Virus record (IMG/VR): IMGVR_UViG_3300028007_000001
Coordinates: 1 to 64,000 of that record
DNA: 64,000 bases
Direction: 5' to 3' (one strand)
Source: a virus
Each line of letters opens with the position of its first letter. Position 1 is the stretch's first letter. The notes below the pieces were generated by a model. That model saw nothing but the letters and a program-made list of their open reading frames with translations. It had not been told where the DNA came from and searched no databases. This document shows positions 1 to 7,312 of the stretch, in pieces. Position numbers and translations under genes: made by a program.

Positions 1-290
1 TCGTCCTCTTCCTCGTCGTCGGAGGCGAGTTCTTCCTGCTTCTCCAGGATGGCGTCGATGATCGACGGGGCACGCTTCTTCCCGACTTCGATGTCGAGAC
101 CCTCAGCGATTTCCTTCAGTTCGGACCTCTCCATCTTGGAGAGTTCCTTCTTCGTGTAGACCTTCGCCTCTTCGGCCTCGGCCTCGGCCCCGCTGTCGGC
201 GCCCTTGATCTCCCCGGTGGACCCGACGATGACCTTCACGTCCTCGGCGTCCACTCCGTCGATGTCGATGGTCAGATTGATCCGTGCCAC
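1..290 (-). CDS. Acidic protein with SAP/HeH-like helical motif (partial)
   Basis: Minus-strand reading frame that starts at a GTG (290) and runs off the left edge, so the C-terminus is missing. The visible part has a short beta-rich start (ARINLTIDIDG), an Ala/Glu-rich linker and a helical segment near residues 52-85 (KKELSKMERSELKEIAEG, then a KKRAP turn and a second helix). That helix-extended-helix pattern also ends the next gene upstream (355-1122), so the two may share a binding partner or DNA-binding mode. It is the last visible gene of the left-arm replication operon. Function is not recognised; the SAP/HeH resemblance is by eye. Confidence 0.7.
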   Translation of the reverse strand, partial: MARINLTIDIDGVDAEDVKVIVGSTGEIKGADSGAEAEAEEAKVYTKKELSKMERSELKEIAEGLDIEVGKKRAPSIIDAILEKQEELASDDEEED

Positions 291-354
291 TTACCTGCTC
301 CTTGTTTCGGTTTCCGAAAGTTGGGATTGTCGGTTCAGAAAGTAGACAGGGCGC

Positions 355-1122
355 CTACTCTTCGTCCTGAGCCGCCAAGATGTCTCGGATGATGGCCTTG
401 GTCGGCCGCTTCTCTCCGTTCTTCTTGGTCTTGACTCCGAACTCCTGAGCGACGGCGGCGAGTTCCTTGCGGGACATCTCTCGGAGTTCGGCCTTCGTGT
501 AGCCCTCGTCCTCGTCCCACTCGGTCTCGTTGTCGTCGTCCTCGTCGTCTTCCTCCAGAGCGGACTTGTCGGCCGATCCGCCCGACCCGTAGTACCGCTC
601 CAGAGCATCCGTGATGTATTTCTCCAGGTCGTGCCGCTGGTCGGACTTGACCCGCACCGGCTCTTCCTCAGCGAGTTCGACTTGGTACGAGACCGGGTTG
701 CTGTCGAACATCGTCACGTCGAAGACCCGCTTCTTGAAGGATCCCGGCTTCCGCTCGTACCGAAAGGCGACTCGCTGAGCGAGATCCTTCGGACCCTCCA
801 TCACCAGAACCTTTCGCTCCTTGAGCGAGTAGACGTTGGTGATGAAGCGGTACCGCACTCTGCTCACGTCACGATCGTCGTCGTCGCAGAGCGGGCATCC
901 CTCCCCTGTGCAGGGGACGTACTGCCAGCGGTTGCCGTCTTGGAACTGGTGCTGGTCGAACTCGACCATCTCGTCAGGGGTTTCCAAGAACTGCACCGGG
1001 TGGGACTTGTTCTTCTCCAGCCGCAGACGGAGGGAGTTCCCAGCACCCTTCTCCATCCGCTTCTTGCTCAGGCCCTTGAAGGTCTTCGCTGAGAGACCCT
1101 TGCGGGCGGCGTTCTTTGCCAT
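355..1122 (-). CDS. Putative single-stranded DNA-binding protein with zinc ribbon
   Basis: 255 aa, ATG with a strong GGAGGAA ribosome site. Residues about 40-80 contain FLETPDEMVEFDQHQF followed by a CxxxxCxxC-type knuckle (PCTGEGCPLC), a layout I associate with phage gp32-like ssDNA-binding proteins. The middle looks like an OB-type beta domain, followed by an acidic stretch around residue 200 (EEDDEDDDNETEWDEDEG) and a C-terminal helix-extended-helix segment (KAELREMSRKELAAVAQE). Acidic tails are usual in phage SSBs, where they recruit partners. Its place downstream of primase and helicase supports a replication or recombination role. The exact function is inferred. Confidence 0.6.
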   Translation of the reverse strand: MAKNAARKGLSAKTFKGLSKKRMEKGAGNSLRLRLEKNKSHPVQFLETPDEMVEFDQHQFQDGNRWQYVPCTGEGCPLCDDDDRDVSRVRYRFITNVYSLKERKVLVMEGPKDLAQRVAFRYERKPGSFKKRVFDVTMFDSNPVSYQVELAEEEPVRVKSDQRHDLEKYITDALERYYGSGGSADKSALEEDDEDDDNETEWDEDEGYTKAELREMSRKELAAVAQEFGVKTKKNGEKRPTKAIIRDILAAQDEE

Positions 1123-1130
1123 TCTTCCTC

Positions 1131-1427
1131 CTAGAACTCAGCGCAGAGTTTCAGAAACTCGGCCCGAGCCTGTTCCTCGGACATGCCCTTGAGGTACACG
1201 ACCAACCCCCGGTCAGGATCTTTCACAACGCAGACGAAGTTGAAGTCGGCAAGCGACTTCAGAAAGTTCTTCGCCCGGCGCCCTGAGAGGCTGATCACGT
1301 CCACGATCTTTGATACGACATCCGAAGTGGCTTGCCGGAAGAAACTTCGGTAGCGTTTCTCGGGTTCAGATCCACCGAGTGTGACGCTTGGCGTCAATCC
1401 TCTCGCCGTAGGACACGCTGCCGTCAC
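1131..1427 (-). CDS. Small protein of unknown function
   Basis: The frame is open from 1496, but a strong hairpin covers 1475-1506, so translation probably begins later; I placed it at a GTG at 1427 with low certainty because no clear Shine-Dalgarno is visible. The conserved-looking part is the C-terminal 75 residues (KIVDVISLSGRRAKNFLKSL, then VCVVKDPDRGLVVYLKGM), which looks like a small alpha/beta fold. Only 8 bases separate its stop from the start of the ssDNA-binding-like gene, so they are likely cotranscribed. Confidence 0.55.
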   Translation of the reverse strand: MTAACPTARGLTPSVTLGGSEPEKRYRSFFRQATSDVVSKIVDVISLSGRRAKNFLKSLADFNFVCVVKDPDRGLVVYLKGMSEEQARAEFLKLCAEF

Positions 1428-1474
1428 CGGGTCTGAATCAACTCTCTGTCTCGCACAACAGAGGGGGAGAGGAA

Positions 1475-1506
1475 AAGCCCCAGGGGATGCGCTCACCCTG
1501 GGGCTT
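1475..1506 (-). terminator. Strong hairpin, probable terminator
   Basis: Perfect 11-bp stem (AAGCCCCAGGG at 1475-1485 with its complement at 1496-1506) and a 10-base loop, flanked by pyrimidine-rich sequence on the outgoing minus side. It lies 8 bases past the stop of the sigma-like gene, so it would end or attenuate the transcript arriving from the primase/sigma operon. Confidence 0.7.
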
Positions 1507-1513
1507 CTCTCTG

Positions 1514-1915
1514 CTAGGCCGCTACCTTGCGGCCCTCGTTGATGCGATCTTGCACGGAGATGCGTGCCAGAACTTCTTCCTCGGCAGAGGCATCGGAAAG
1601 TGTCTCTTCGATCGCCGTTCGGACGGCTTCGACATCGAGAGAGACCGTGTGGATGTTCGACATCCGAGACTTTCGGAAAGCGAACTTGATCAGGTCTGCG
1701 AAACGTCGATGGACGAGCGACCAGAAGTACGAGTTGAAGGCCGCTCCCTTGTCGGGGTTGTAGGTCCGGCAGGCGATCCAGAGCACTTCGTAGAGTTCGA
1801 TCTCCAGATCCGCCTGTTCGAATCCCGGAACCTTGTGGAAGTGGATCCGAGAGTACGTTCGGATTTTGCGGTCGTATTGCGGACGAGCAAGGTCAAACCG
1901 CTGACAGTCGAGCAC
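1514..1915 (-). CDS. Sigma-like factor, region 2 only
   Basis: 133 aa from a GTG at 1915, chosen because GGGAGG stands 6 bases upstream; the frame is open to 1930. Residues about 30-80 (DLEIELYEVLWIACRTYNP, then GAAFNSYFWSLVHRRFADL) match the helical pattern of sigma-70 region 2, the part that binds core RNA polymerase and the -10 element. The C-terminal third has no clear helix-turn-helix like region 4. It may be a minimal sigma factor, an RNA-polymerase appropriator or an anti-sigma competitor. A second, complete sigma-like gene sits at 35285-35806. Followed by a strong hairpin. Confidence 0.6.
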   Translation of the reverse strand: MLDCQRFDLARPQYDRKIRTYSRIHFHKVPGFEQADLEIELYEVLWIACRTYNPDKGAAFNSYFWSLVHRRFADLIKFAFRKSRMSNIHTVSLDVEAVRTAIEETLSDASAEEEVLARISVQDRINEGRKVAA

Positions 1916-1949
1916 AGATTTCCTCCCCACTTACCTACCGGAATGTTTC

Positions 1950-2987
1950 CTAGATGGCAGGAAGGAGACTCCCGCCCCGCTTCCAGATGCGGAACGGGAT
2001 AGCCCTCTCCACCATCAACTCCAGGTCGACACCGGATAGTTCTTGAGGGTCGCTCCCCACCGAGAAGGAGAGGTACCTCGCTACGAACACCGGCACGCCC
2101 CGAGAAGTCAGACCAGATCCTAGACCGTCGACCATGTTGCGTCCAGCGTTGTCACGGTCTGCCACGATCACGACCTTCTTGAACCTACTCAGCCGCTCGA
2201 TCCTTTTCGGATTCTTGGAGTTGCTGCCCATGATCCCGATCGCAGGGATCCCGTTCTGGTCGAGCCACATGGCATCGAGCGCACCCTCGACGGCCACGAT
2301 CTCGGGTTCCGCCCCGTAGCGGTCCATCCCGAAGGCGAGTTCGGCCATCTCGACGCCAGGGGTGTTGAGGTACTTTGGCTGCCAGTCCCCGCTCGACTTC
2401 GTTCGTCGGTAGCACCATGCCAGGACGGTCTCTCCGTCTTCGTCCATGATGGGGATCCCGATGGAGTCAGTGATCGTGAACGTCTTGCCGGTGTCGGGGT
2501 TTACCAGTGGTTGGCTGGGGACGTAGCGAACCTTCCACTTCCGTAGCGTTGACTTTCGGAAACCTCTCTTGCGGAGTTCGGTGAGCGGACCCATCTCGTA
2601 TTCGTCAGGAGGCGGGATCGGAGAGACGTGCTTCTCTCGGCGCTTCTTTCCCTCGGTGACTGCTGCGTGCTTCCTCTTGCGAGATCGAGCCTGCACGCTC
2701 GCCAGGATGGCGTCTGGGTTCTCGGGCCGAAGGAGTTCCAGCGCCTTCTTCCGGTCTACGTCCAGAACGAGACAGACGAGGGTCGCAAGGTCTCCCTTCG
2801 CCGGACAGGAGAAGCAATTCCAGAAGCCTGTCGTGGAGTTGATGTAGCAGGAGGGATCGTCGTCTGCGTGGTTCGGGTCAGGGCACGTGAACCTGATCTC
2901 CCGCCCTCCGGTAATCCCGGTGATGTTCAGAAGATCAGAAAGAACCTCTTCGACTGAGGAAACTCCAAGATCCTCTGCGTCAGGCAC
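1950..2987 (-). CDS. DnaG-type DNA primase
   Basis: 345 aa. I start at a GTG whose G is also the last base of the dCTP deaminase TAG (TAGTG overlap); the frame is open to 3035. An N-terminal CHC2-type zinc finger is visible (C35, H40, then C58xxC61 in NCFSCPAKGD). A TOPRIM domain follows in the C-terminal half: EIVAVEGALDAMW holds the catalytic Glu, and VVIVADRDNAGRN the D-x-D pair. It makes RNA primers and would act with the DnaB-type helicase at 4251-5528. At about 345 aa it lacks the long helicase-interaction tail of bacterial DnaG, as is common in phages. Confidence 0.88.
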   Translation of the reverse strand: MPDAEDLGVSSVEEVLSDLLNITGITGGREIRFTCPDPNHADDDPSCYINSTTGFWNCFSCPAKGDLATLVCLVLDVDRKKALELLRPENPDAILASVQARSRKRKHAAVTEGKKRREKHVSPIPPPDEYEMGPLTELRKRGFRKSTLRKWKVRYVPSQPLVNPDTGKTFTITDSIGIPIMDEDGETVLAWCYRRTKSSGDWQPKYLNTPGVEMAELAFGMDRYGAEPEIVAVEGALDAMWLDQNGIPAIGIMGSNSKNPKRIERLSRFKKVVIVADRDNAGRNMVDGLGSGLTSRGVPVFVARYLSFSVGSDPQELSGVDLELMVERAIPFRIWKRGGSLLPAI

Positions 2988-3646
2988 TAGTGAACTCCGT
3001 ACGCAGGGTGCTCTCTCATGCAGAGTTGGCACCACACGATGGGATTTTCGGAATCTTCCTTTCTGCCCTCTCGATTCCCAGGGTTCTCGGGCTGGCTAGG
3101 AGTTGGCCGGGGCGCTGTCGCTCCTGTCTGACCCTGGTACCGAGACTTCAAATCAGGATGCCCGTACGGCTTCATGGCGGGACTGACCGTGCGGGTGTAG
3201 ACCATCTGCCCGATCGACATGCCGGGGGTCAGAACGATGGGAAGATTGGAAACATTGGAAAGTTCCAGGGTTGCCTGACCCTCAAACCCTGGGTCGAAAT
3301 ACCCGGCCGTGGAATGGATCAGAAGACCGACACGTCCCAGAGATGACTTTCCGTTGAGGATCCCCACGACCGCTGTTCCGAACGTCAGATACTCCACCGT
3401 GGTCGCCAGAGCGAACTCTCCTGGGTGAAGAACGAAACCTTCCCTTCCGACGATCACCTGACACGTCAGGTCGTCAGGAGGGTTTTGCGGGTCGACCGAC
3501 ACACGCTGGTAGTTGGTGAAGACCCGGAACTCCGAACCTAGGGTCAGGTCGTACGACGACGGCTGCACTCTCTCCGGGTAGAACGGGTCGATGGAGATCT
3601 CGCCTCGCTCGATCCCCATGAGGATGTCAGTGTCGCTCCAGATCAT
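2987..3646 (-). CDS. dcd: dCTP deaminase (possibly bifunctional)
   Basis: 219 aa. The trimeric dCTP deaminase/dUTPase fold is recognisable: QPSSYDLTLG near residue 28, the GKSSLGRVGL signature at 99-108, HSTAGYFDPGFEG at 111-123 and a catalytic-type Glu in QATLEL near 128. It converts dCTP to dUTP (or directly to dUMP in bifunctional members), feeding dTMP synthesis. The C-terminal 40 residues are an unusual Pro-rich tail ending in CQLCMREH, a possible zinc-binding addition. Stop overlaps the primase start; start overlaps the next gene's stop, so it is translationally coupled. Confidence 0.9.
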   Translation of the reverse strand: MIWSDTDILMGIERGEISIDPFYPERVQPSSYDLTLGSEFRVFTNYQRVSVDPQNPPDDLTCQVIVGREGFVLHPGEFALATTVEYLTFGTAVVGILNGKSSLGRVGLLIHSTAGYFDPGFEGQATLELSNVSNLPIVLTPGMSIGQMVYTRTVSPAMKPYGHPDLKSRYQGQTGATAPRPTPSQPENPGNREGRKEDSENPIVWCQLCMREHPAYGVH

Positions 3647-4068
3647 CGTGGCCTCCAGGGGCAGCAGTCATCGCAGTGGGCGTAGTGCGTCTGAGAATGT
3701 TTCGGACACACAGCGTTTGGGTTCACGACCGAGTGGCTGTTGGACGGGTGGAGTTCGTATGAAGGGCGAGGTAGGCCCAGATTCGGACCCTGGCCTCCTG
3801 GAGACCACACTTCGAAAAGTTTCTGAACTGCCTCGGCCCAGTCATCTCCTTGCACCAAGGTAAGACTTGTCATCTCCCCTGAGAGGTAAATCCGAGGGAT
3901 GGTGAAAAGCCTTTCGCCTGCCCAGTCTCGGACGCTTTCATCGTTTCGCTCAAAGCCGAGTTCGGTCAGGTGGTTGGATGCGTAAATCTGAAACGTTCCT
4001 CTGTCAACCACGCCGACCATCATCCACTCAGGACGTGCGTGCGAGTAGAAGAAGTGACTGCTAGGCAT
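3643..4068 (-). CDS. Unknown protein with Cys/His-rich tail
   Basis: 141 aa from the ATG at 4068, which has AGGAG six bases upstream; an ATG two codons earlier lies inside that site. The C-terminus has CPKHSQTHYAHCDDCCPWRPR-type ligands that could bind zinc. No family is recognised. It overlaps the dCTP deaminase start (ATGA-type coupling), so it is part of the replication operon. Confidence 0.6.
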   Translation of the reverse strand: MPSSHFFYSHARPEWMMVGVVDRGTFQIYASNHLTELGFERNDESVRDWAGERLFTIPRIYLSGEMTSLTLVQGDDWAEAVQKLFEVWSPGGQGPNLGLPRPSYELHPSNSHSVVNPNAVCPKHSQTHYAHCDDCCPWRPR

Positions 4069-4258
4069 CGTCATCTCCTGTGCTCAAGGAGTAGTGCTTC
4101 ACCTTCCTGCGGATGGTGACGCACAATGTTTCTTCTCTGCCGTTCTCTTCGGAGATTCGATGTTCGATCTCAACCTCTTCAGCATGGCCTTCTGAGACTG
4201 ACGTGATGGCTGCGTAGTAGGCAGCCATGAGTTGGCTTGTCGCTCCAGGGTCAGTCAT
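4061..4258 (-). CDS. Small unknown protein
   Basis: 65 aa from the ATG at 4258, which has AAGGAG at good spacing; the same arrangement (AGGAGATGACGATG) is repeated at the next gene, suggesting a duplicated start region. Acidic and basic residues alternate; no domain is recognised. Its start overlaps the helicase stop and its end overlaps the next start. Confidence 0.6.
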   Translation of the reverse strand: MTDPGATSQLMAAYYAAITSVSEGHAEEVEIEHRISEENGREETLCVTIRRKVKHYSLSTGDDDA

Positions 4259-5528
4259 CGTCATCTCCTTCTTCGTCGCCAACCTCTTCCATGTGGCCGT
4301 GGTCGACGTTGAACTTGACTCGCATCCGCTGGATCTCTGGACCGTGACGGTTCTTCACCAGGGAGTAGAACAGAAACTCTCCGACTCTGTTGATGCTGAG
4401 AACTTGGTCAGCGTCCTGGCCGATGGAGTCTCCGTATGCGATGTGCTCCAGTCGAGGCAAGAGAGTCTTCGTCTTCATGGCGTCACGGTTCACCTGGGCA
4501 GAACACCCACCGACCGTGTTGTGACGCATCGCAATGTTTTTGATTCCCGTCGAGAGCGAGGCGACCGCTGTGTAGTCCTCTCGCCCGTCCCTTCCTCGGG
4601 ATGCCTTCATCAAGGTCAGGTAGTCCACCCAGAACAGGTCGGGGTGGTACAACTCGATCTCTGCTTCCATCCGCTCGATCGTGTAGGGATCCGAAAGATT
4701 CCCAACGTCGGCCACGTACAACTGGCCTGAGAACCGATCCTCCAGGATGTTGAGTAGCCTGACGATCCGCTTTTTCGTGACTCGACCCATGACGAGATCG
4801 AGATTGCGGATCGCCTTGTCGGCACCGAACATCTGGGAAGAGAAGAGCGTGTAGAGACGAAGGGCAGTCTCTTCCAGGGTCATCTCCAGCGGGTAGAGCA
4901 CGACCGTTCTTCCGTTCAACACCGCTTGGGCGACGAACATGAGGTTGAGCCAGGATTTGCCCTTGCCCGGTCTCCCGATCAGCGTCACCATCCGGCGCCG
5001 ATGGAGTCCTCCTGTGATGGCGTCGAACTTCTTGAGTCCGGTCGGGATCCCCAGTTCGGTCCCGCTCTTGCGGCGCTTGATGTCCTCCAGCATCCGCTTC
5101 TGAACTTCCTTGCTGAACATGTCGACAACCGAAGACTTTCCGTTTCTGACGGAGATCTCGTTCAGTCGACCCTGAAGGAAGGAGATGGCGTTGTTGACAT
5201 CCTCGGGGGTGTGAACCTCCCGAGAGGCTTCGTCCAAGACGGTCAGCAGGTCGATGTAGTCCTTGCGATCTTGGAGCGTGCGGATCAGAGCCGGGAGATC
5301 TCTGGGCTTGACGGTCTTGTCGGGTTCGAAGTCAGGGAACCGATGCAAGATAACCCCCATCGAGGGGATCTCCTGGTGGTCCCTCTTCTGCCGACAGAGG
5401 TACGTCCAGATCTTGGGGTTGAGGTCGCCCACGAAGTGATCGGCAGTGATCCCCGCCCTCTGGAACTCTCCGAGAGCGTCGGGCTTCTTGACGATGTACG
5501 TGAGGACTGCTGCGTCGGGGGATGCCAC
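4251..5528 (-). CDS. DnaB-type replicative helicase
   Basis: 425 aa, GTG start. The first 110 residues resemble the DnaB N-terminal helical domain. A RecA-type ATPase follows: TGGLHRRRMVTLIGRPGKGKS contains Walker A at 185-192, VLYPLEMTLEE gives the H1a-type Glu, DLFWVDYLTLM is Walker B, and SAQVNRDAMK and NRHGPE match the sensor and arginine-finger regions. It unwinds DNA at the fork and partners the primase. Ends in an acidic tail (EEVGDEEGDDDD). Confidence 0.88.
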   Translation of the reverse strand: MASPDAAVLTYIVKKPDALGEFQRAGITADHFVGDLNPKIWTYLCRQKRDHQEIPSMGVILHRFPDFEPDKTVKPRDLPALIRTLQDRKDYIDLLTVLDEASREVHTPEDVNNAISFLQGRLNEISVRNGKSSVVDMFSKEVQKRMLEDIKRRKSGTELGIPTGLKKFDAITGGLHRRRMVTLIGRPGKGKSWLNLMFVAQAVLNGRTVVLYPLEMTLEETALRLYTLFSSQMFGADKAIRNLDLVMGRVTKKRIVRLLNILEDRFSGQLYVADVGNLSDPYTIERMEAEIELYHPDLFWVDYLTLMKASRGRDGREDYTAVASLSTGIKNIAMRHNTVGGCSAQVNRDAMKTKTLLPRLEHIAYGDSIGQDADQVLSINRVGEFLFYSLVKNRHGPEIQRMRVKFNVDHGHMEEVGDEEGDDDD

Positions 5529-5557
5529 GTGACTTGATACGACAACGGCGGGCGCCG

Positions 5558-5824
5558 CTACTCCAGAGCGTCAGGAAGGTGCTCGTACTCGTTCTTCGCC
5601 ATGATGTTCCGGGCCAGGGCAAGTTGCTTGGCGGTCGGAATCCAGTTCGGCTTGGTAGTGATCTGGCGGGACAAGAACGTGAGGTAGGGGTGGCTCCCCG
5701 AATACTCACGGATCTTTCGGATCAACGCCTCCTGCTCACGGAACTTTCGGAATTCCTTGTCCGTGCTGGAGTGGATGATCTTCTTGACCTGCTTCGCCAG
5801 CGCCCTCTTGTCTGCTCGCCCCAT
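5558..5824 (-). CDS. Small basic helical protein, unknown
   Basis: 88 aa, Lys/Arg-rich helical protein (MGRADKRALAKQVKKII, later ALIRKIREYSG). Sits 30 bases before the helicase start, a position often held by helicase-loading or accessory factors, but that is inference only. No family recognised. Confidence 0.6.
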   Translation of the reverse strand: MGRADKRALAKQVKKIIHSSTDKEFRKFREQEALIRKIREYSGSHPYLTFLSRQITTKPNWIPTAKQLALARNIMAKNEYEHLPDALE

Positions 5825-5839
5825 CCCTCACCCGTCCGG

Positions 5840-6352
5840 CTACTTCTCTTCCCGCATGTTGTCTCGTCGGGAGAAGTCGTAGGTCTCGTCCATCACGAAC
5901 CCATCCGGAGTGTAGAAGCCCCAGGGCTGAGACCGGCGACCAACGATGACGAGAGTCCACGTGGGGGTTGGCTCGACCAGACGGGTGATCCGGTGACACG
6001 TCGTGAGCGGGATCCGATGAACGCTCCAACGCTTCCAGATCCGTAGGTCGCCTCGGGTTGCTCCCTGCACATCGACGCTGGCGTTGAAGGCACGCTCGGA
6101 TGCCTCTCGGATGTCGCAGAACTCTTCGACGTACCCGCCCTTGAGGATGATCGAGATGAAGGGCCAGGGGTGGTCGTGGAGGTCTTCGCCGGGGTCTGGT
6201 CCGTCCATCCGATGAAGAAACATTCCGAACCAAGGGGTCTGGATGATCCGCAACCTGTCGAGGTAGACGATCCCGTCTTCACGGACTAGACGCATCTTGG
6301 AGAGAATCCTCCAGTACGTGTTCACGCTACCAACCCGCTTGAGTGCTCCCAC
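5840..6352 (-). CDS. Cupin-like (RmlC-type) protein
   Basis: 170 aa, GTG start with AGGAGAAG upstream. The central part (LHDHPWPFISIILKGGYVEE near 58-77, then VHRIPLTTCHRITRL and WTLVIVGRRSQPWGFYTPDG) has the double-stranded beta-helix signature of cupins, with the HxH-type pair HDH as candidate metal ligands. Such proteins may be dioxygenases, epimerases or small-molecule binders. Substrate unknown. Its start overlaps the preceding gene by 26 bases. Confidence 0.6.
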   Translation of the reverse strand: MGALKRVGSVNTYWRILSKMRLVREDGIVYLDRLRIIQTPWFGMFLHRMDGPDPGEDLHDHPWPFISIILKGGYVEEFCDIREASERAFNASVDVQGATRGDLRIWKRWSVHRIPLTTCHRITRLVEPTPTWTLVIVGRRSQPWGFYTPDGFVMDETYDFSRRDNMREEK

Positions 6353-6521
6353 GGCTCCACTTCTCCTGAACTCGACGCTTGCTGCGGCGCTTCTTGAGGA
6401 TCACCGCAGCCTCCTTGACCTTTGATACGACAGAGCCGGGGAGGGCGTCTCGATCACCCCGGTCCATGTCGATGATCTCCTGGAGCAAGACCAAGGCTCG
6501 TTCTTCGTGGTTGCGCTTCAC
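6327..6521 (-). CDS. Small unknown protein
   Basis: 64 aa, GTG start with AGGAGG. Charged and helical (EERALVLLQEIIDMDRGDRD), basic C-terminal half. Possibly a DNA-binding accessory; no family is recognised. It is the first gene after the repeat-bearing gap at 6522-6699. Confidence 0.5.
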   Translation of the reverse strand: MKRNHEERALVLLQEIIDMDRGDRDALPGSVVSKVKEAAVILKKRRSKRRVQEKWSRGSTQAGW

Positions 6522-6699
6522 CGCTTCCCTCCTGCTAACAAAGGAAAGTTTCTGAAAAGAAGAGAGGGGGTAGGGGGAGAGATTGGATGGGTACTTCTTC
6601 TCTCTGATGGGTGCTTGTTTGAGGATGGGTACTTCTTAGGTACCGAAAACTGAGATCTCACTTTCCGGGATTCCACTTTTCAGGATCCCACCAAGGTAC
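6522..6699. repeat. Intergenic iteron-like direct repeats (possible origin)
   Basis: 178-base gap with three copies of GATGGGTRCTTSTT at 6586-6599, 6606-6619 and 6624-6637, spaced 20 and 18 bases start to start. A GAAAGTTTCTGAAAA operator-like site lies at 6544-6558 and a purine-rich tract between. The repeats sit between a small gene and a winged-helix protein of replication-initiator type, which is the classic layout of an iteron origin. They could also be operators for that protein. Confidence 0.5.
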
Positions 6700-7011
6700 C
6701 TATGTAGTGCCCTTGGACTTCGATTTGCGGGGACGCTCGAAAACGACTGTCTCGATCACAGTCTTTCCGTCCCTGCGAACATGACGCCTCCGGATGTACC
6801 CAGCGTCCTCAAGTTCTTGGAGGGCCGAGTAGACAGAAGCCTTGCCGTCTGTCTTCCGGTTGACGAGATCGCTGCCCTTCGCTTCCCAGTTGTCGGGAAG
6901 GGACAGCAGGTAGACGAGTAGCCCGGTGGCCTTCCAGGAAAGTTTCGGATTCCTGATTGCGTCGTTCTCGACCACCGTGTACGAGCGCCGACGATGCACC
7001 CGAATGATCAT
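6700..7011 (-). CDS. Winged-helix protein, replication-initiator-like
   Basis: 103 aa from the ATG at 7011 (AAGGGG upstream); the frame is open to 7056. SWKATGLLVYLLSLPDNWEA followed by DLVNRKTDGKASVYSALQ and ELEDAGYIRRRHVRRDGK is a typical winged helix-turn-helix of the DnaD/HTH_36 type found in replication initiators and plasmid Rep proteins. Lys/Ser-rich tail. The adjacent triplicate repeats (6586-6637) are candidate binding sites. Confidence 0.7.
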   Translation of the reverse strand: MIIRVHRRRSYTVVENDAIRNPKLSWKATGLLVYLLSLPDNWEAKGSDLVNRKTDGKASVYSALQELEDAGYIRRRHVRRDGKTVIETVVFERPRKSKSKGTT

Positions 7012-7100
7012 TCGCACCCCTTGAACCGACCCAAACGTAAGTTCGGAAACCTCCAAACCCGCTCTTTACTTTTCCACAGGTTTGAAGTACGGTAAGGGGC

Positions 7101-7166
7101 GATACGCAGATTCAGCGACCGCTGCGAGGTTCCGACTCGCATTCGCAATCGCCGTCACTGCGTATC
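7101..7166. repeat. Long inverted repeat with nested stem
   Basis: GATACGCAG at 7101-7109 is the exact complement of CTGCGTATC at 7158-7166; a smaller stem (GCGAG 7124-7128 with CTCGC 7136-7140) lies inside. No gene covers it. Could be a structured RNA, a protein-binding site or part of an origin; it lies upstream of the winged-helix gene. Confidence 0.4.
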
Positions 7167-7187
7167 ACCACTTACCTACCGAGAGAG

Positions 7188-7210
7188 AGCGCCCCCTTCG
7201 GGGGGGCGCT
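7188..7210 (-). terminator. GC-rich hairpin terminator
   Basis: AGCGCCCCC (7188-7196) pairs with GGGGGCGCT (7202-7210) around TTCGG, with T-rich sequence after it on the plus side and CT repeats on the minus side. It separates the secreted transglycosylase-like gene from the winged-helix gene. The 100 bases between it and 7313 contain nothing else that I can identify. Confidence 0.7.
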
Positions 7211-7312
7211 TCTCTTTCTGGAACTTTCCAGAGATCGAGGTTTACCAGATCTCCGGACTGGGTAACCATACGCCCCTCGTTTGAGCGTTGCAAGCACCCT
7301 CTCGCCGGTTTG

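Noticed and set aside
1310-6432. TTTGATACGACA repeated near 1311, 5533 and 6421 as promoters
   Set aside because: Three similar words, but without -35 partners and two lie inside coding sequence; too little to call.
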